Positions 17,868 through 27,273 are shown, counted from the stretch's first letter. The stretch is DNA of 64,000 bases from Methylomonas koyamae (GCF_019669905.1 NZ_AP019777.1:3782001-3846000), one strand, 5' to 3'. Numbers and translations are program-made. Notes: a model not told the origin generated them from the sequence alone.

Positions 17868-18929
17868 ATGCCGATTATTCCGATCAAAACGCCAGTCGTT
17901 GCCGTAACGCTACTGGCCAGTTTTCTGGTTGCCGCACCGGCTGCGGCCCAGGATGCGCCGTCCCCGCAACAGGCCTTGCAGAGTTTCGGTATCGGCGCCG
18001 AACAGATCGTCCAGTTGCAACGCGGCGAAATCGTCGGTTACGACGTCAGCGAAACCAGCCAAAAAGAATTGGCGATAGGCGTGGCGATGCTGTTGCCGGT
18101 GCCGTTGGCGCAGATTGCCGATTACATCAAAAAAGGCCATATGAATGCGATCGAAAGCGACATCGTAGCCAGCGCCACGCTCGGCCCGAACCCGAGCAGC
18201 GACAGCTTTAAAAAATTCGCCTACACCGACAAACAACTCGACGAAGCCAAAGCCTTTCTGGCCGCCGAAGCCGGCGACGAATTCAATCTTTCCAACGCCG
18301 AATTGGCCAGCTTGAAAAGCCTGCAAGCAGAACTGGAAGACGCCGACGACAAGACGCTGTTGAAAACGGCAAACCAGAAGTACCGCGAATTCTTGCTGCA
18401 GCGTTTGTCGGCGTACAAGAAAAACGGCCTGAACGGCATAGCCCCATACGCCCGCGATGGCGGCAGCGCCGATCCGGCCGCCGAATTGCGCACCGATGCG
18501 GTCAACAGCAAGGCCTGGGCCCGTTATTTTCCGGAACTGCAACAAGCCTGGCTGAACTATCCGGCCGCGTTGCCGGGCAACGCATCCGAGCAATTCATCT
18601 GGTTGAACCGCCGGGTCGAAGACCGGCCGACGCCGATTTTGAACCATCGCGTCATCGCCGTTGGCGAAACCGGCGGTATTGTCATCTCCCGCCAGTTTTA
18701 CGTCGGCCATTCCTATAACTCCAGCCAGGTCGTCGCCGGCGGCCTGCCCTACCAAGACGGTACCCTGGTGTTTTATTCGATCCGCAGTTCCACCGACCAG
18801 GTGGCCGGGATCGGCAGCAGCCTGAAACATTCGATCGGCCGCGAGCAAATGAAAAAGGAGATGGTCAAACGCCTGCAGCGGCTGAATAAAGATTTGAAGC
18901 GCAAACCGGCCACCGTCGCCGCCGAATAA
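17868..18929 (+). CDS. Exported protein of unknown function
   Basis: 353 residues with a Sec signal peptide (TPVVAVTLLASFLVAAPAAAQD, cleavage after AQ/AA). The ATG at 17868 is chosen because AAAGGAG lies just upstream; an upstream ATG at 17790 would place polar residues before the signal. The middle (residues 120-190) is Lys/Glu-rich and helical. The C-terminal third, with FIWLNRRVEDRPTPILNHR and FYVGHSYNSSQVVAGGLPYQDGT split across two segments, looks beta-rich. It ends basic (KRLQRLNKDLKRKPA). I do not recognise the family. It follows the c-di-GMP protein by 82 bp and could be co-transcribed with it. Confidence 0.7.
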   Translation: MPIIPIKTPVVAVTLLASFLVAAPAAAQDAPSPQQALQSFGIGAEQIVQLQRGEIVGYDVSETSQKELAIGVAMLLPVPLAQIADYIKKGHMNAIESDIVASATLGPNPSSDSFKKFAYTDKQLDEAKAFLAAEAGDEFNLSNAELASLKSLQAELEDADDKTLLKTANQKYREFLLQRLSAYKKNGLNGIAPYARDGGSADPAAELRTDAVNSKAWARYFPELQQAWLNYPAALPGNASEQFIWLNRRVEDRPTPILNHRVIAVGETGGIVISRQFYVGHSYNSSQVVAGGLPYQDGTLVFYSIRSSTDQVAGIGSSLKHSIGREQMKKEMVKRLQRLNKDLKRKPATVAAE

Positions 18930-19041
18930 GCCGGCCGGGTCAGGTTTATCGGCAAACCGCACCAACATTCGCCGGCTGCAGATTCTCCCTATCCGGGCGA
19001 ATCTGCCAGGCGACCCGTTTCCCCCTAGCCACAAAACCCTG

Positions 19042-19665
19042 ATGAACATTAAACACAAAGCACACCCCTGGCACGGCATCCATCCCGGCGACAATGCGCC
19101 GGACATCGTCACGGCCTTCATCGAAATCGTGCCGTCGGACACGGTCAAATACGAAATCGATAAGGAAAGCGGTTACCTGAAGATCGACCGGCCGCAGAAG
19201 TTTTCCAACATGATTCCGACGCTATACGGCTTCATTCCGCGCAGTTATTGTGCGGAACGGATTGCCGAATTTGCCGCCAGCCGTTCCGGCCGCGAAGTGA
19301 CCAAGGGCGACGGCGACCCGCTGGATATTTGCGTATTGAGCGAACGTAGCGTGACCCACGGCGACATTTTGCTGCAGGCGATTCCGATCGGCGGCTTCCG
19401 GCTGCTGGACGGTGGCGAGGCCGACGACAAGATCATCGCCGTGATGAAAGGCGACGAGTTTTACCGGCAATGGCGCGACGTGTCGGACTGTCCGGAGTCC
19501 TACATCAACCGGCTGAAACATTATTTTCTGACCTACAAACATTTGCCCAGCGAAAAGAACGTCTGCGAGATCACCCACGTCTACAACCGCGAAGAAGCCC
19601 ATGAAGTGATCAAGCGAGCCATAGCCGATTACCAATACCACTTCGGCTGCCAGGACGACGAATAA
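19042..19665 (+). CDS. ppa: Inorganic pyrophosphatase (family I)
   Basis: 207 residues, a soluble Mg-dependent enzyme that hydrolyses pyrophosphate to phosphate. The family I signature KGDGDPLDICVLSE, with the metal-binding Asp residues, is at about residues 92-105. KYEIDKESGYLKIDR and TLYGFIPRSYC also match. It is slightly longer than E. coli Ppa (176) and resembles the group with a HLPSEKN and HVYNREEA C-terminal segment. No clear RBS precedes the ATG. It is convergent with the SMR transporter gene, with a GC-rich 14-bp palindrome at 19665-19678 between them. Confidence 0.93.
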   Translation: MNIKHKAHPWHGIHPGDNAPDIVTAFIEIVPSDTVKYEIDKESGYLKIDRPQKFSNMIPTLYGFIPRSYCAERIAEFAASRSGREVTKGDGDPLDICVLSERSVTHGDILLQAIPIGGFRLLDGGEADDKIIAVMKGDEFYRQWRDVSDCPESYINRLKHYFLTYKHLPSEKNVCEITHVYNREEAHEVIKRAIADYQYHFGCQDDE

Positions 19666-19696
19666 ACCGGGCCCGGTTCGGCCGGCAATATAGGGT

Positions 19697-20035
19697 TTAC
19701 AGGCTGGCGGCCTTGGAAAACACCCGGATCACGACCACGCCTGACACGATCAGAAACATGCCGGCCAGCGCCGGAATATCCAAGCGCTGGCCGAACAACA
19801 GCCAACCCAGCGACGCAATCAAAACGATGCCGACGCCGGCCCAGACCGCGTAGACGATACCGATCGGGATAGAGCGCAAGGCCAGCGATAGGCAGAAAAA
19901 AGACACCGCGTAGCCGGCCACCACGATCAGCGCCGGCCAAAACCGGGTAAAACCGTCGCTGGCTTTCAGCGCCGAAGTCGCCACCACCTCGCTGCCGATC
20001 GCCACGGCTAATAACAACCACGGGTTCATATTCAC
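19697..20035 (-). CDS. EmrE/QacE-type small multidrug resistance transporter
   Basis: 112 residues and four transmembrane helices, the normal SMR size. The key Glu of helix 1 is present (AIGSEVVATSALK). The GIVYAVWAGVGIVLIASLGW segment matches the EmrE-type drug exporter rather than the guanidinium exporter (Gdx/SugE) type, in which helix 3 differs. SMR proteins are antiparallel dimers that exchange cationic drugs for protons. The start is ATG at 20035 with AGGTAGGTG before it; a second ATG two codons later is possible. No guanidine riboswitch was found upstream. Confidence 0.9.
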   Translation of the reverse strand: MNMNPWLLLAVAIGSEVVATSALKASDGFTRFWPALIVVAGYAVSFFCLSLALRSIPIGIVYAVWAGVGIVLIASLGWLLFGQRLDIPALAGMFLIVSGVVVIRVFSKAASL

Positions 20036-20324
20036 CTACCTGTTTATGGAACGTCCCCGACATTATTAGCCCGAATTGGCTGGCCCGGTCAACGCCGAGC
20101 AGGTCGGCATGGCGCGCAGCAATACGGAAGGCAAAGGCCGCAGCAGTTCCAAACCGACATATAGTCTATTGCCGAATTCGCTGGTTTATTAATGGCGCCG
20201 ATTTCGATAAATTGTCCGTCGGGCCAACCTGGGTTAGCGCCCGCTTGCCGCGACGCCGGACCCGGCCTTGATCTGGCAAACCCGTTTCACACGCGATGGC
20301 CGTTAACAGGAAGTAAAACTGACA

Positions 20325-22106
20325 ATGAAAACTTTTGTAGACAAGGTTCTGGCGCAGGCCGAATTTCAGCCGGCCCGATTGCTGGAGGTTTTACGCGCGG
20401 TGCAAGCCGAATTCCGCCACATTCCGGAACCGGCCATCGAGTTGATCGCCGTCGGCTTGCAAATTCCGCGTACGCAGATCATCGCGGTGGCCGAGTTTTA
20501 CAGCTTCCTGCATCTGGCGCCGCAAGGCCGCTACGAACTGTACATCGCCGATTCGATCACCGACCGCATGCTCGGCAACCAGCAAGTACTCGAGGCGCTG
20601 GCCGCGCGGCTGCAAGTCGCGGTCGGCGGCGTGCGCGGCGACGGCCTGGTCAGCCTGAACCGCACGGCCTGCACCGGCATGTGCGACCAGGGGCCGGCCG
20701 GCTTGGTAAACGGCTACCCGCTGCCGCGCCTGACCCCGGCCAAAATCGATGCGCTGGCGGCGCTGATCGAAAAGCAAGTGCCGCTGAACGCGTGGCCAAC
20801 CGAGATGTTTCGCGTCGAAGAACCGATTTGCCGGCCGGACCTGCTGCTAAACCAAGCCTTCGTAAACGGCGCGGCGATCCAAGCCAGTTTCGCCCGCGGC
20901 CTCGCCGAAACTCTGGCCGAACTGGATGCCTCGCATTTGCGCGGCCGCGGCGGCGCCGGGTTTAAAACCGCATTGAAGTGGCGCAGCTGCGCGCAGCAAG
21001 CCGCCACGCCGCGCTACGTGATTTGCAATGCCGACGAGGGCGAACCGGGCACCTTCAAAGACCGCATGCTGCTCGACCTTTACCCGGACCAAGTGTTCGA
21101 AGGCATGACCGTGTGCGCCGCGATTATCGGCTCCAACCACGGCCTGATTTACCTACGGGCGGAATACCTGTTTCTGCGCGACAAGCTGCTGGCCGTGCTG
21201 CAGGCGCGGCGCGAGCAAGGCTTGCTGGGCCAGGCCATCCTGGGCCGCGACGGCTTCGATTTCGACATCGAAATCCGCATGGGCGCCGGCGCCTACATTT
21301 GCGGCGAGGCTTCGGCGCAAATCGAGTCGTTGGAAGGCAAGCCTGGCATCCCGCGCACCAAGCCGCCCAATTCGGTGGTCTGCGGCTACCAGCGCAAACC
21401 CACCGTGGTCGATAACGTGGAAACCTTTTTCGCCGCCACCCATATCGCCATCCAAGGCGGTCAGTGGTTCGCTGCGGTCGGCACGCCGCAATCGACCGGC
21501 ACCAAACTGCTCAGCATCAGCGGCGACTGCCAACGGCCGGGCATTTACGAATACCCGTTCGGCACGCCGGTCCGCACCATTCTGCAAGAGTGCGGCGCCG
21601 AGGACGTGATGGGCGTGCAAGTCGGCGGCCCGTCCGGCACCTTTATCTCGAACCGGGAACTGGATCGGGTGGTGGCGTTCGAAGACCTGTCGACGGCCGG
21701 TTCGTTCATGGTGTTCAACCGTTCGCGCAACCTTTTCGCCATCGCCCAAAACTTTACCGATTTTTTCGCTCACGAGAGTTGCGGCTTCTGCACGCCATGC
21801 CGGGTCGGCACTTCGTTGCTGAAAAACCAGTTGGCTAAAATTGCCGACGGCCTCGGCGCCGCCGAAGACCTGACAGAACTCAGCGCGTTGTGCGAGGTCG
21901 TTAAAAACAATAGCCACTGCGGCTTGGGCGAATCGGCCGCCAATCCGATATTGACCACGCTGCTCAGCTATCCGGAGCTGTATTTACAACAACTGCAATA
22001 CCAAGAGTTCGCGCCGGCTTTCGATCTGGATGCAACCTTGGCAGCGGCCCGCCGCCTGGCGCAGCGCGAGGACCCGGCGGCGCATTTGAATCAAGTGGAG
22101 AACTGA
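20325..22106 (+). CDS. hoxF: NAD-reducing hydrogenase diaphorase subunit HoxF
   Basis: 593 residues. It is a fusion of a NuoE-like N-terminal part (residues 1-170; TACTGMCDQGP holds part of the [2Fe-2S] ligands) and a NuoF-like part. The latter has LRGRGGAGFKTALKW for FMN/NADH binding, CNADEGEPGTFKDR, and the C-terminal [4Fe-4S] motif ESCGFCTPCRVGT followed by a further Cys in SHCGLG. It passes electrons between NAD(H) and the hydrogenase module. It is first gene of hoxFUYHW, with only 1 bp to hoxU. AGGAAG lies 11 bp before the ATG. The residue pattern follows the Ralstonia HoxF closely. Confidence 0.96.
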   Translation: MKTFVDKVLAQAEFQPARLLEVLRAVQAEFRHIPEPAIELIAVGLQIPRTQIIAVAEFYSFLHLAPQGRYELYIADSITDRMLGNQQVLEALAARLQVAVGGVRGDGLVSLNRTACTGMCDQGPAGLVNGYPLPRLTPAKIDALAALIEKQVPLNAWPTEMFRVEEPICRPDLLLNQAFVNGAAIQASFARGLAETLAELDASHLRGRGGAGFKTALKWRSCAQQAATPRYVICNADEGEPGTFKDRMLLDLYPDQVFEGMTVCAAIIGSNHGLIYLRAEYLFLRDKLLAVLQARREQGLLGQAILGRDGFDFDIEIRMGAGAYICGEASAQIESLEGKPGIPRTKPPNSVVCGYQRKPTVVDNVETFFAATHIAIQGGQWFAAVGTPQSTGTKLLSISGDCQRPGIYEYPFGTPVRTILQECGAEDVMGVQVGGPSGTFISNRELDRVVAFEDLSTAGSFMVFNRSRNLFAIAQNFTDFFAHESCGFCTPCRVGTSLLKNQLAKIADGLGAAEDLTELSALCEVVKNNSHCGLGESAANPILTTLLSYPELYLQQLQYQEFAPAFDLDATLAAARRLAQREDPAAHLNQVEN

Positions 22107-22107
22107 T

Positions 22108-22824
22108 ATGAGCGGCACGCTGACCATAGACGGCAAGACCATTCCGTTCGCGGCAGGCCAGAGCGTGATCGAAGCCGCGCGTTGCGCCGGCATCTACATC
22201 CCTCACCTGTGCCACAAGCCGGGCTACGCGCCGCACGGCAGTTGCAAACTGTGTACGGTGTTCGTCAACGGCCGTAAAACTTCGGCCTGCACCTATCCGG
22301 CCGCAGCCGACCAGAACGTGGTCAGCGACACCCCAGAACTGCAACAGGACCGGCTGCGCCTGACCCAGATGCTGTTCGTTGAAGGCAACCATTTCTGCCC
22401 GTCCTGCGAAAAATCCGGCAATTGCCAACTGCAAGGCGTGGCCTACCACCTGCGGATGCTGGACAATCATTACCCGCATTTCTACCCGCAACGGCAAGTG
22501 GATGCCTCGCATCCGGATATTTTGCTGGATCATAACCGCTGCATTTTCTGCAACTTGTGCGTGCGGGCCAGCCGCGATCACGACGGCAAGAACGTGTTCG
22601 CCATCGCCGGGCGCGGCATCAATAAGCGGTTGATCGTCAATTCGGCCAGCGGCCAGCTCAAAGACAGCGACATCAGCATCGACGACCAGGCAACCCAGGT
22701 TTGCCCGACCGGGGCGATTCTGGTCAAACGCACCGGCTACCAAGTACCGATCGGCGAGCGCTGGTACGACCGGCAGCCGATCAGCGAACTGGCGCTGGGC
22801 AAGGAAGACAGCCATGAGCGCTAA
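22108..22824 (+). CDS. hoxU: NAD-reducing hydrogenase diaphorase subunit HoxU
   Basis: 238 residues, related to the NuoG N-terminus. A [2Fe-2S] ferredoxin domain (CHKPGYAPHGSCKLCTVFV, with a further Cys in SACTYP) is followed by the His/Cys motif HFCPSCEKSGNCQLQ and two 4Fe-4S-type motifs (CIFCNLCVRAS and the ATQVCPTGAI tail). It relays electrons between HoxF and HoxY. It begins just after the hoxF stop, with GGAG before the ATG, and its end overlaps the hoxY start by 11 bp. Confidence 0.96.
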   Translation: MSGTLTIDGKTIPFAAGQSVIEAARCAGIYIPHLCHKPGYAPHGSCKLCTVFVNGRKTSACTYPAAADQNVVSDTPELQQDRLRLTQMLFVEGNHFCPSCEKSGNCQLQGVAYHLRMLDNHYPHFYPQRQVDASHPDILLDHNRCIFCNLCVRASRDHDGKNVFAIAGRGINKRLIVNSASGQLKDSDISIDDQATQVCPTGAILVKRTGYQVPIGERWYDRQPISELALGKEDSHER

Positions 22825-23353
22825 AATCAAAATCGCCACCACCTCGCTGGCCGGCTGCTTCGGTTGCCATATGTCGTTTCTGGATATCGACGAGCGGATT
22901 ACCGAGTTGGCGGAAGTGGTCGAATTCGACCGCTCGCCGCTGACCGACATCGAACATTGCGGGCCGTGCGATATCGGCCTGATCGAAGGCGGCGTTTGCA
23001 ATTCGGAAAACGTACATGTGTTGCGCGAGTTCCGCAAAAACTGCAAAACCCTGGTCGCGGTCGGCGCCTGCGCCATCAACGGCGGCCTGCCCGCGTTAAG
23101 AAACTTCGTTTCGGTCGAAGAATGTCTGCTGGAGGCCTACCGCGACGGTATCGGCATCGACAACCCGCAAATCCCCAGCGATCCGGAATTGCCGTTGTTG
23201 CTGGACAAAGTGCATCCGATCCATGAAATCGTCAAAGTAGATTACTTTATGCCCGGCTGCCCGCCGTCGGCCGACGTGTTCTGGACCTTCCTGAGCGCGC
23301 TGATCGCAGGCCGCGAACCGAAATTGCCCTACGAACTGGTGCATTACGACTGA
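22814..23353 (+). CDS. hoxY: NAD-reducing hydrogenase small subunit HoxY
   Basis: 179 residues, the short small-subunit form typical of bidirectional hydrogenases, which keeps only the proximal [4Fe-4S] cluster. Ligand motifs are SLAGCFGCHMSFLD, GPCDIGLIEGGVC and VGACAINGGLP, with PGCPPSAD near the C-terminus. No Tat signal is present, so the enzyme is cytoplasmic. It is translationally overlapped with hoxU and 12 bp from hoxH, which has its own AAGGA. Confidence 0.96.
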   Translation: MSAKIKIATTSLAGCFGCHMSFLDIDERITELAEVVEFDRSPLTDIEHCGPCDIGLIEGGVCNSENVHVLREFRKNCKTLVAVGACAINGGLPALRNFVSVEECLLEAYRDGIGIDNPQIPSDPELPLLLDKVHPIHEIVKVDYFMPGCPPSADVFWTFLSALIAGREPKLPYELVHYD

Positions 23354-23365
23354 TAAGGACCCCTT

Positions 23366-24871
23366 ATGTACGAACATCTGGAAACCGCCGCCAATCCCGC
23401 CGGCCTGAAGCGGGTCGTCGTCGATCCGGTATCCCGCGTCGAAGGCCACGGTAAAGTCACCTTGTTGCTGGATGCCGAGAACCGGGTGCAGCAAGCCCGG
23501 CTGCACATCGTCGAGTTTCGCGGCTTCGAAAAATTCATCCAGGGCCGGCCCTATTGGGAGTTGCCGGTGCTGGTGCAACGCTTGTGCGGCATCTGTCCGG
23601 TCAGCCACCATCTGGCCGCGGCCAAGGCCATCGACCAACTGGTCGGCATCGATCCGGCCGATTTGCCGCCAGCCGCCGACAAATTACGCCGCCTGCTGCA
23701 CTTCGGCCAGGTGCTGCAATCGCATGCGCTGCACTTTTTTTATCTATCCAGCCCGGATTTGCTGTTCGGTTTCGATAGCGAAATCGGCAAGCGCAGCGTC
23801 GTTGCAGTGCTGGCCGACTATCCCGATATCGGCCTGCAGGGCGTCAAGTTGCGCAAATACGGCCAGGAAGTGATCCGGATGGTGTCCGGCAAACGGGTGC
23901 ACGGCACCGGCGCGATTCCGGGCGGTATGAACAAGGCGCTGAGCCGCGAAGAGCGCGATTATCTGCTGCAGGACATCGGCCAAATCGTCGACTGGGCGCA
24001 GGCCGCGGTGGCCCTAATCAAACGGGTGCACGGCGCCGACCGGGCCTTCAACGACGCCTTCGCCACAATCCGCAGCAATTACCTGAGCCTGGTTAAAGCC
24101 GACGGCGCGCTGGAGCTTTACCATGGCGGCATTCGCGCCAAAAATGCCGACGGCGCGACGCTGTTCGACCATTACGATTATTGCGCCTACCCGGAATTGA
24201 TCCGCGAGGAAGTCCGTTCCTGGACTTACATGAAATTTCCTTACCTGACCGCGCTGGGCAAGGCCGATGGCTGGTACCGGGTCGGGCCGCTGGCCAGAAT
24301 CAACAACTGCGACTTTATCGACACACCGTTGGCCGAGGCGGCGCGGGTCGAGTTCAAACAACAGCTGGCCGACCAGGGGTTAGTACACAGCACGCTGGCC
24401 TTCCACTGGGCGCGGATGATCGAACTGCTGCACTGCGCCGAAAGCATTCAAGCTTTGTTGCACGACCCGGATTTGCTCAGTGGCGAACTGGTAGCCCAGG
24501 GCAGCAAACGTTACGAAGGCATCGGCGTCATCGAAGCGCCGCGCGGCACCTTGTTCCACCATTACCAAATCGACGACAACGACATCGTCACCAAAGCCAA
24601 TCTGATCGTGTCCACCACCAGCAACAACACCGGCATGAACGAGTCGGTGCGCCAGGTCGCCGCCGCATACCTGTCGGGACGGGAATTGACCGAACCGCTG
24701 CTGAACCAGTTGGAAGTGGCGATCCGCGCTTACGATCCCTGCCTGTCCTGCGCCACGCATGCGGTCGGCAAGATGCCGCTGCAGGTGGAATTGGTCGATG
24801 CCGCCGGCCAGGTCGTCGATCGCTTGACCCGGCACGGCAACGGCGAATTCGCCCGCGGCGACGCCGGTTGA
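23366..24871 (+). CDS. hoxH: NAD-reducing hydrogenase large subunit HoxH
   Basis: 501 residues, the [NiFe] catalytic subunit. The first Ni-binding pair is RLCGICPVSHH (Cys74 and Cys77) and the second is DPCLSCATH at about 457-465. RVEGHGK near the N-terminus is also typical. The C-terminal extension after CATH (about 36 residues) is the part removed by the maturation protease after Ni insertion, so this is a processed hydrogenase rather than a sensor type. No HoxI and no hyp genes are in the window; accessory genes must be elsewhere. The TGA stop overlaps the hoxW ATG. Confidence 0.96.
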   Translation: MYEHLETAANPAGLKRVVVDPVSRVEGHGKVTLLLDAENRVQQARLHIVEFRGFEKFIQGRPYWELPVLVQRLCGICPVSHHLAAAKAIDQLVGIDPADLPPAADKLRRLLHFGQVLQSHALHFFYLSSPDLLFGFDSEIGKRSVVAVLADYPDIGLQGVKLRKYGQEVIRMVSGKRVHGTGAIPGGMNKALSREERDYLLQDIGQIVDWAQAAVALIKRVHGADRAFNDAFATIRSNYLSLVKADGALELYHGGIRAKNADGATLFDHYDYCAYPELIREEVRSWTYMKFPYLTALGKADGWYRVGPLARINNCDFIDTPLAEAARVEFKQQLADQGLVHSTLAFHWARMIELLHCAESIQALLHDPDLLSGELVAQGSKRYEGIGVIEAPRGTLFHHYQIDDNDIVTKANLIVSTTSNNTGMNESVRQVAAAYLSGRELTEPLLNQLEVAIRAYDPCLSCATHAVGKMPLQVELVDAAGQVVDRLTRHGNGEFARGDAG

Positions 24872-25362
24872 TGGCGGTCACGCCGATATTGTTGCTGGCC
24901 TGCGGTAACCCGAGCCGGGGTGACGACGCCTTGGGGCCGCTATTGCTCGACGCGCTGGCGGACCAGCTCGATCCGCAAACCGTTGAATGCATCGTCGACT
25001 TTCAACTGCACATCGAACACACGCTGGACTTGCAAGGCCGGCAATGTGTCATTTTTGCCGATGCGTCGGTGCGCGACGTGACTTTCCAATTCACCCGACT
25101 GACGCCGACAGCGTCCCTCAGCCATACCACCCACGCCCTGAGTCCGGCCGCACTGCTGGGCGTGTACCGCTCGCTCCACGGCGAACCGCCACCGGCTTAC
25201 CTGCTCGGCATCGGCGGCCTTAGTTTCGAACTGGGCGCAGCGTTGAGCCCGGCGGCCCAAACCAATTTGGCCGCCACCACCCGCTTTGCGCGGGCGCTGT
25301 TACAAGGCACACCGGCCGCTATCGCCGCTTCCGCCGCTGCCTCGGCCCGCATGCCGGACTGA
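24871..25362 (+). CDS. hoxW: Hydrogenase maturation protease HoxW
   Basis: 163 residues. It is an M52-type endopeptidase expected to trim the HoxH C-terminus. Motifs GNPSRGDDALGPLL (metal-sensing Asp), DFQLHIEHTLDL and FADASV correspond to the three conserved Ni-contacting regions; the final Ala-rich 20 residues are not conserved. The start is the ATG overlapping the hoxH stop (TGATG), which couples translation and ensures stoichiometry. It closes the hox operon; the following DNA is an IS remnant. Confidence 0.93.
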   Translation: MAVTPILLLACGNPSRGDDALGPLLLDALADQLDPQTVECIVDFQLHIEHTLDLQGRQCVIFADASVRDVTFQFTRLTPTASLSHTTHALSPAALLGVYRSLHGEPPPAYLLGIGGLSFELGAALSPAAQTNLAATTRFARALLQGTPAAIAASAAASARMPD

Positions 25363-25449
25363 AGTGCTCCCCAATCGTTTGAACAGTAGAATCCAAAATT
25401 AACGTGAAATCCCTGCTGTTGGTTAGGCTGCCTTTGTAACGATTGACAG

Positions 25450-25693
25450 TAACTCGTAATACGCCTGATGCGGCCAGAACTTTGCGATTGACCCAATCGG
25501 CTACAGCAATCAGGTACGCGAAGCCTTTACCGATCGGAATATAGGTCTCGTCCAAGGTCCACACCTGACGAGCCCGGTCAACGGTGATGCCGAACAGCAA
25601 GTAAGGATAAATCCCGTGCCCTGGCATTTTCTTACCGGTATTGGGCTGGCAATACACCGCGTCGATGTCCATACCTTGCATCAAGGCGTTCAC
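25450..25693 (-). pseudogene. IS3-family transposase fragment
   Basis: About 80 residues resemble the start of the IS3-type rve integrase domain: DAVYCQPNTGKKMPGHGIYPYLL, then QVWTLDETYIPIGKGFAYLIAVADW, which holds the first catalytic Asp of the DDE triad. The match fades after KVLAAS, and the rest of the frame to 25319 is unrelated. Both ends are missing, so this is a relic. It marks the junction between the hox operon and the aryl-polyene cluster. Confidence 0.75.
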
Positions 25694-25771
25694 CTTTTAT
25701 TTCGATCCTGCGCTTCCGCTATAATTGGCGCCCCGCCGCTACGGCGCCAGCGTCTACCTGTCTTCCGCACT

Positions 25772-26500
25772 ATGGCCCACCCCTTCATTCTTCGCCGTTG
25801 GAGCGCCTGGGCGCCGGGCTTGCTGGACCAGACCGACTGGCAATCCCCGGCGGCCGGCCGGCGGCCGGCGGAAGATCAGGCGCCGCCTGCGCTGCAATAC
25901 ACGCCTAAGCCACTGCAACGTCGGCTCAGCCCTCTGGCGCGGGCGGCGTTTTTCGTCATCGAGCAATGCCTGGCGCCCGGCGAACGGCTTGCTGCCGTGT
26001 TCAGTTCGTCGCACGGCGAGATCGGCAGTTGCCTGGACATGCTGCAAGACTTACAGGACGGCGAGGAATTGTCGCCAACCGCCTTCAGTTTGTCGGTGCA
26101 CAATGCGATTGCCGGCCTGTATTCGATCGCCTACGCCAACCAACTGGAAATCAATTGCCTGGCACCGGCCGCAGCCGGGCTTGGCCCCGGCTTTATCGAA
26201 GCCCTGGGCTTGTTGCACTCCGGCCACGACGAAGTGTTGTTGGTGTTTTACGATACAGTGCTGCCGAATTTTTTTCCGACGCCCGGTTACGCCAGTTCAT
26301 TAGCCTACCCTTGTGCGGCGGCATTGCGGCTGGCGCTGGACGGGCCGGGGCTGGCGTTGGCGTTTGCGCCGGCAGACTCGACTCGTCAGGACGGCGAGCA
26401 GCCGCTACAATTGCCGGCCTTTATCGAATTCCTGGCCGGCGACCGAAGCCATTTGGATTTGGGCAACGGCGGCCGCGGGTGGCAATGGCGAAAACTCTGA
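25772..26500 (+). CDS. Ketosynthase-like protein, probable chain-length factor of APE cluster
   Basis: 242 residues matching the N-terminal half of a beta-ketoacyl synthase (Ketoacyl-synt_2 type, ApeC-like). Family landmarks are FFVIEQCLAPGERLAAVFSSSHGE and SVHNAIAGLYSIA. The region where a catalytic Cys is expected (TACAS in true ketosynthases) reads PAAAG, so I infer that the condensing Cys is absent and the protein is a chain-length-factor partner. The start is the ATG at 25772. It heads the biosynthetic operon and overlaps the next gene by 16 bp. Confidence 0.75.
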   Translation: MAHPFILRRWSAWAPGLLDQTDWQSPAAGRRPAEDQAPPALQYTPKPLQRRLSPLARAAFFVIEQCLAPGERLAAVFSSSHGEIGSCLDMLQDLQDGEELSPTAFSLSVHNAIAGLYSIAYANQLEINCLAPAAAGLGPGFIEALGLLHSGHDEVLLVFYDTVLPNFFPTPGYASSLAYPCAAALRLALDGPGLALAFAPADSTRQDGEQPLQLPAFIEFLAGDRSHLDLGNGGRGWQWRKL

Positions 26501-27273
26501 TTCACAACATCGACTACCTTTGGCGGCTAACCGCGACCGCAATCAGTTTCGCCTGTTTCGGCATCGGCGGCGTACTGTTGTGGCTGGTGGTGTTCCCGTT
26601 GCTGGCGCTGGCGCCCGGCGACCGCCGCCGAAAAGCCTGTCGGGCGCAAACCATGGTGCATCTGAGTTTCTATGCCTTCATCGGCTTGATGCACAGACTG
26701 GGCGTGATGAGTTACCAAATCTGCGGCGGCGAAAAACTGAACCGCCCCGGCCAACTGGTCGTCGCCAACCATCCGACGCTGGTGGACGTGGTGTTTCTGC
26801 TCAGCCGCATCGAACAAGCCAGTTGCATCGTCAAGGCCAGCCTGTGGCGCAATCCGGCCATGCGCGGTTCGATCCTGAATGCCGGCTACATCAGCAACGC
26901 CGACTCGGCAACCATGATAGAAGATTGCGCAGCCTGGCTGAACGGCGGCGGCGGCCTGATCGTATTCCCGGAAGGCACCCGCACGGTGCCGGGCCAAGCC
27001 TACCGCTTCCAGCGCGGCGCCGCGGCGATTGCTCTGGCCGCCGACTGCGTGCTGACGCCGGTGACGTTGACCTGCACCCCCAGCACGCTGACCAAAAACC
27101 TGGCCTGGTACCGCATCCCGCCGCGGCGGTTTCATTTGCGGATGCAGGTCGGCGACGACATCGATCTTGCCCCTTACCGGCAAATGCAACCGCATTCGAT
27201 TGCGGTGCGCCGGTTGACCCAGTCTTTATTGGATTACTTTACCGAACAACGCCTACGCTATGAGCAACACTGA
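26485..27273 (+). CDS. 1-acyl-glycerol-3-phosphate acyltransferase-like enzyme (APE cluster)
   Basis: 262 residues, PlsC/LPLAT type. A hydrophobic anchor lies at about residues 20-45. The catalytic HX4D motif is NHPTLVD near residue 94, and the phosphate-binding motif is FPEGTR near 159. In aryl-polyene clusters (ApeD position) such an enzyme probably moves the polyene acyl chain to a lipid. Coupled to its neighbours: 16-bp overlap upstream and 14-bp overlap with the acyl carrier protein downstream. Confidence 0.88.
   Translation: MAKTLIHNIDYLWRLTATAISFACFGIGGVLLWLVVFPLLALAPGDRRRKACRAQTMVHLSFYAFIGLMHRLGVMSYQICGGEKLNRPGQLVVANHPTLVDVVFLLSRIEQASCIVKASLWRNPAMRGSILNAGYISNADSATMIEDCAAWLNGGGGLIVFPEGTRTVPGQAYRFQRGAAAIALAADCVLTPVTLTCTPSTLTKNLAWYRIPPRRFHLRMQVGDDIDLAPYRQMQPHSIAVRRLTQSLLDYFTEQRLRYEQH

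Noticed and set aside
17910..19148. 412-codon frame on the minus strand over the exported protein gene
   Set aside because: Antisense shadow; it crosses the start of ppa and has repetitive low-information composition.
20036..20140. Guanidine riboswitch ahead of the SMR gene
   Set aside because: Only one GGGACG-like stem and the loop reads ACGT, not ACGR; the transporter is also EmrE-type, not Gdx.
20272..20290. Sigma-54 promoter before hoxF (TGGCAAACCCGTTTCA)
   Set aside because: The -12 element lacks the invariant GC, so it fails the core consensus.
20192..20965. Plus-strand frame overlapping the hoxF start
   Set aside because: Out-of-frame shadow of hoxF; hoxF has strong family matches throughout.
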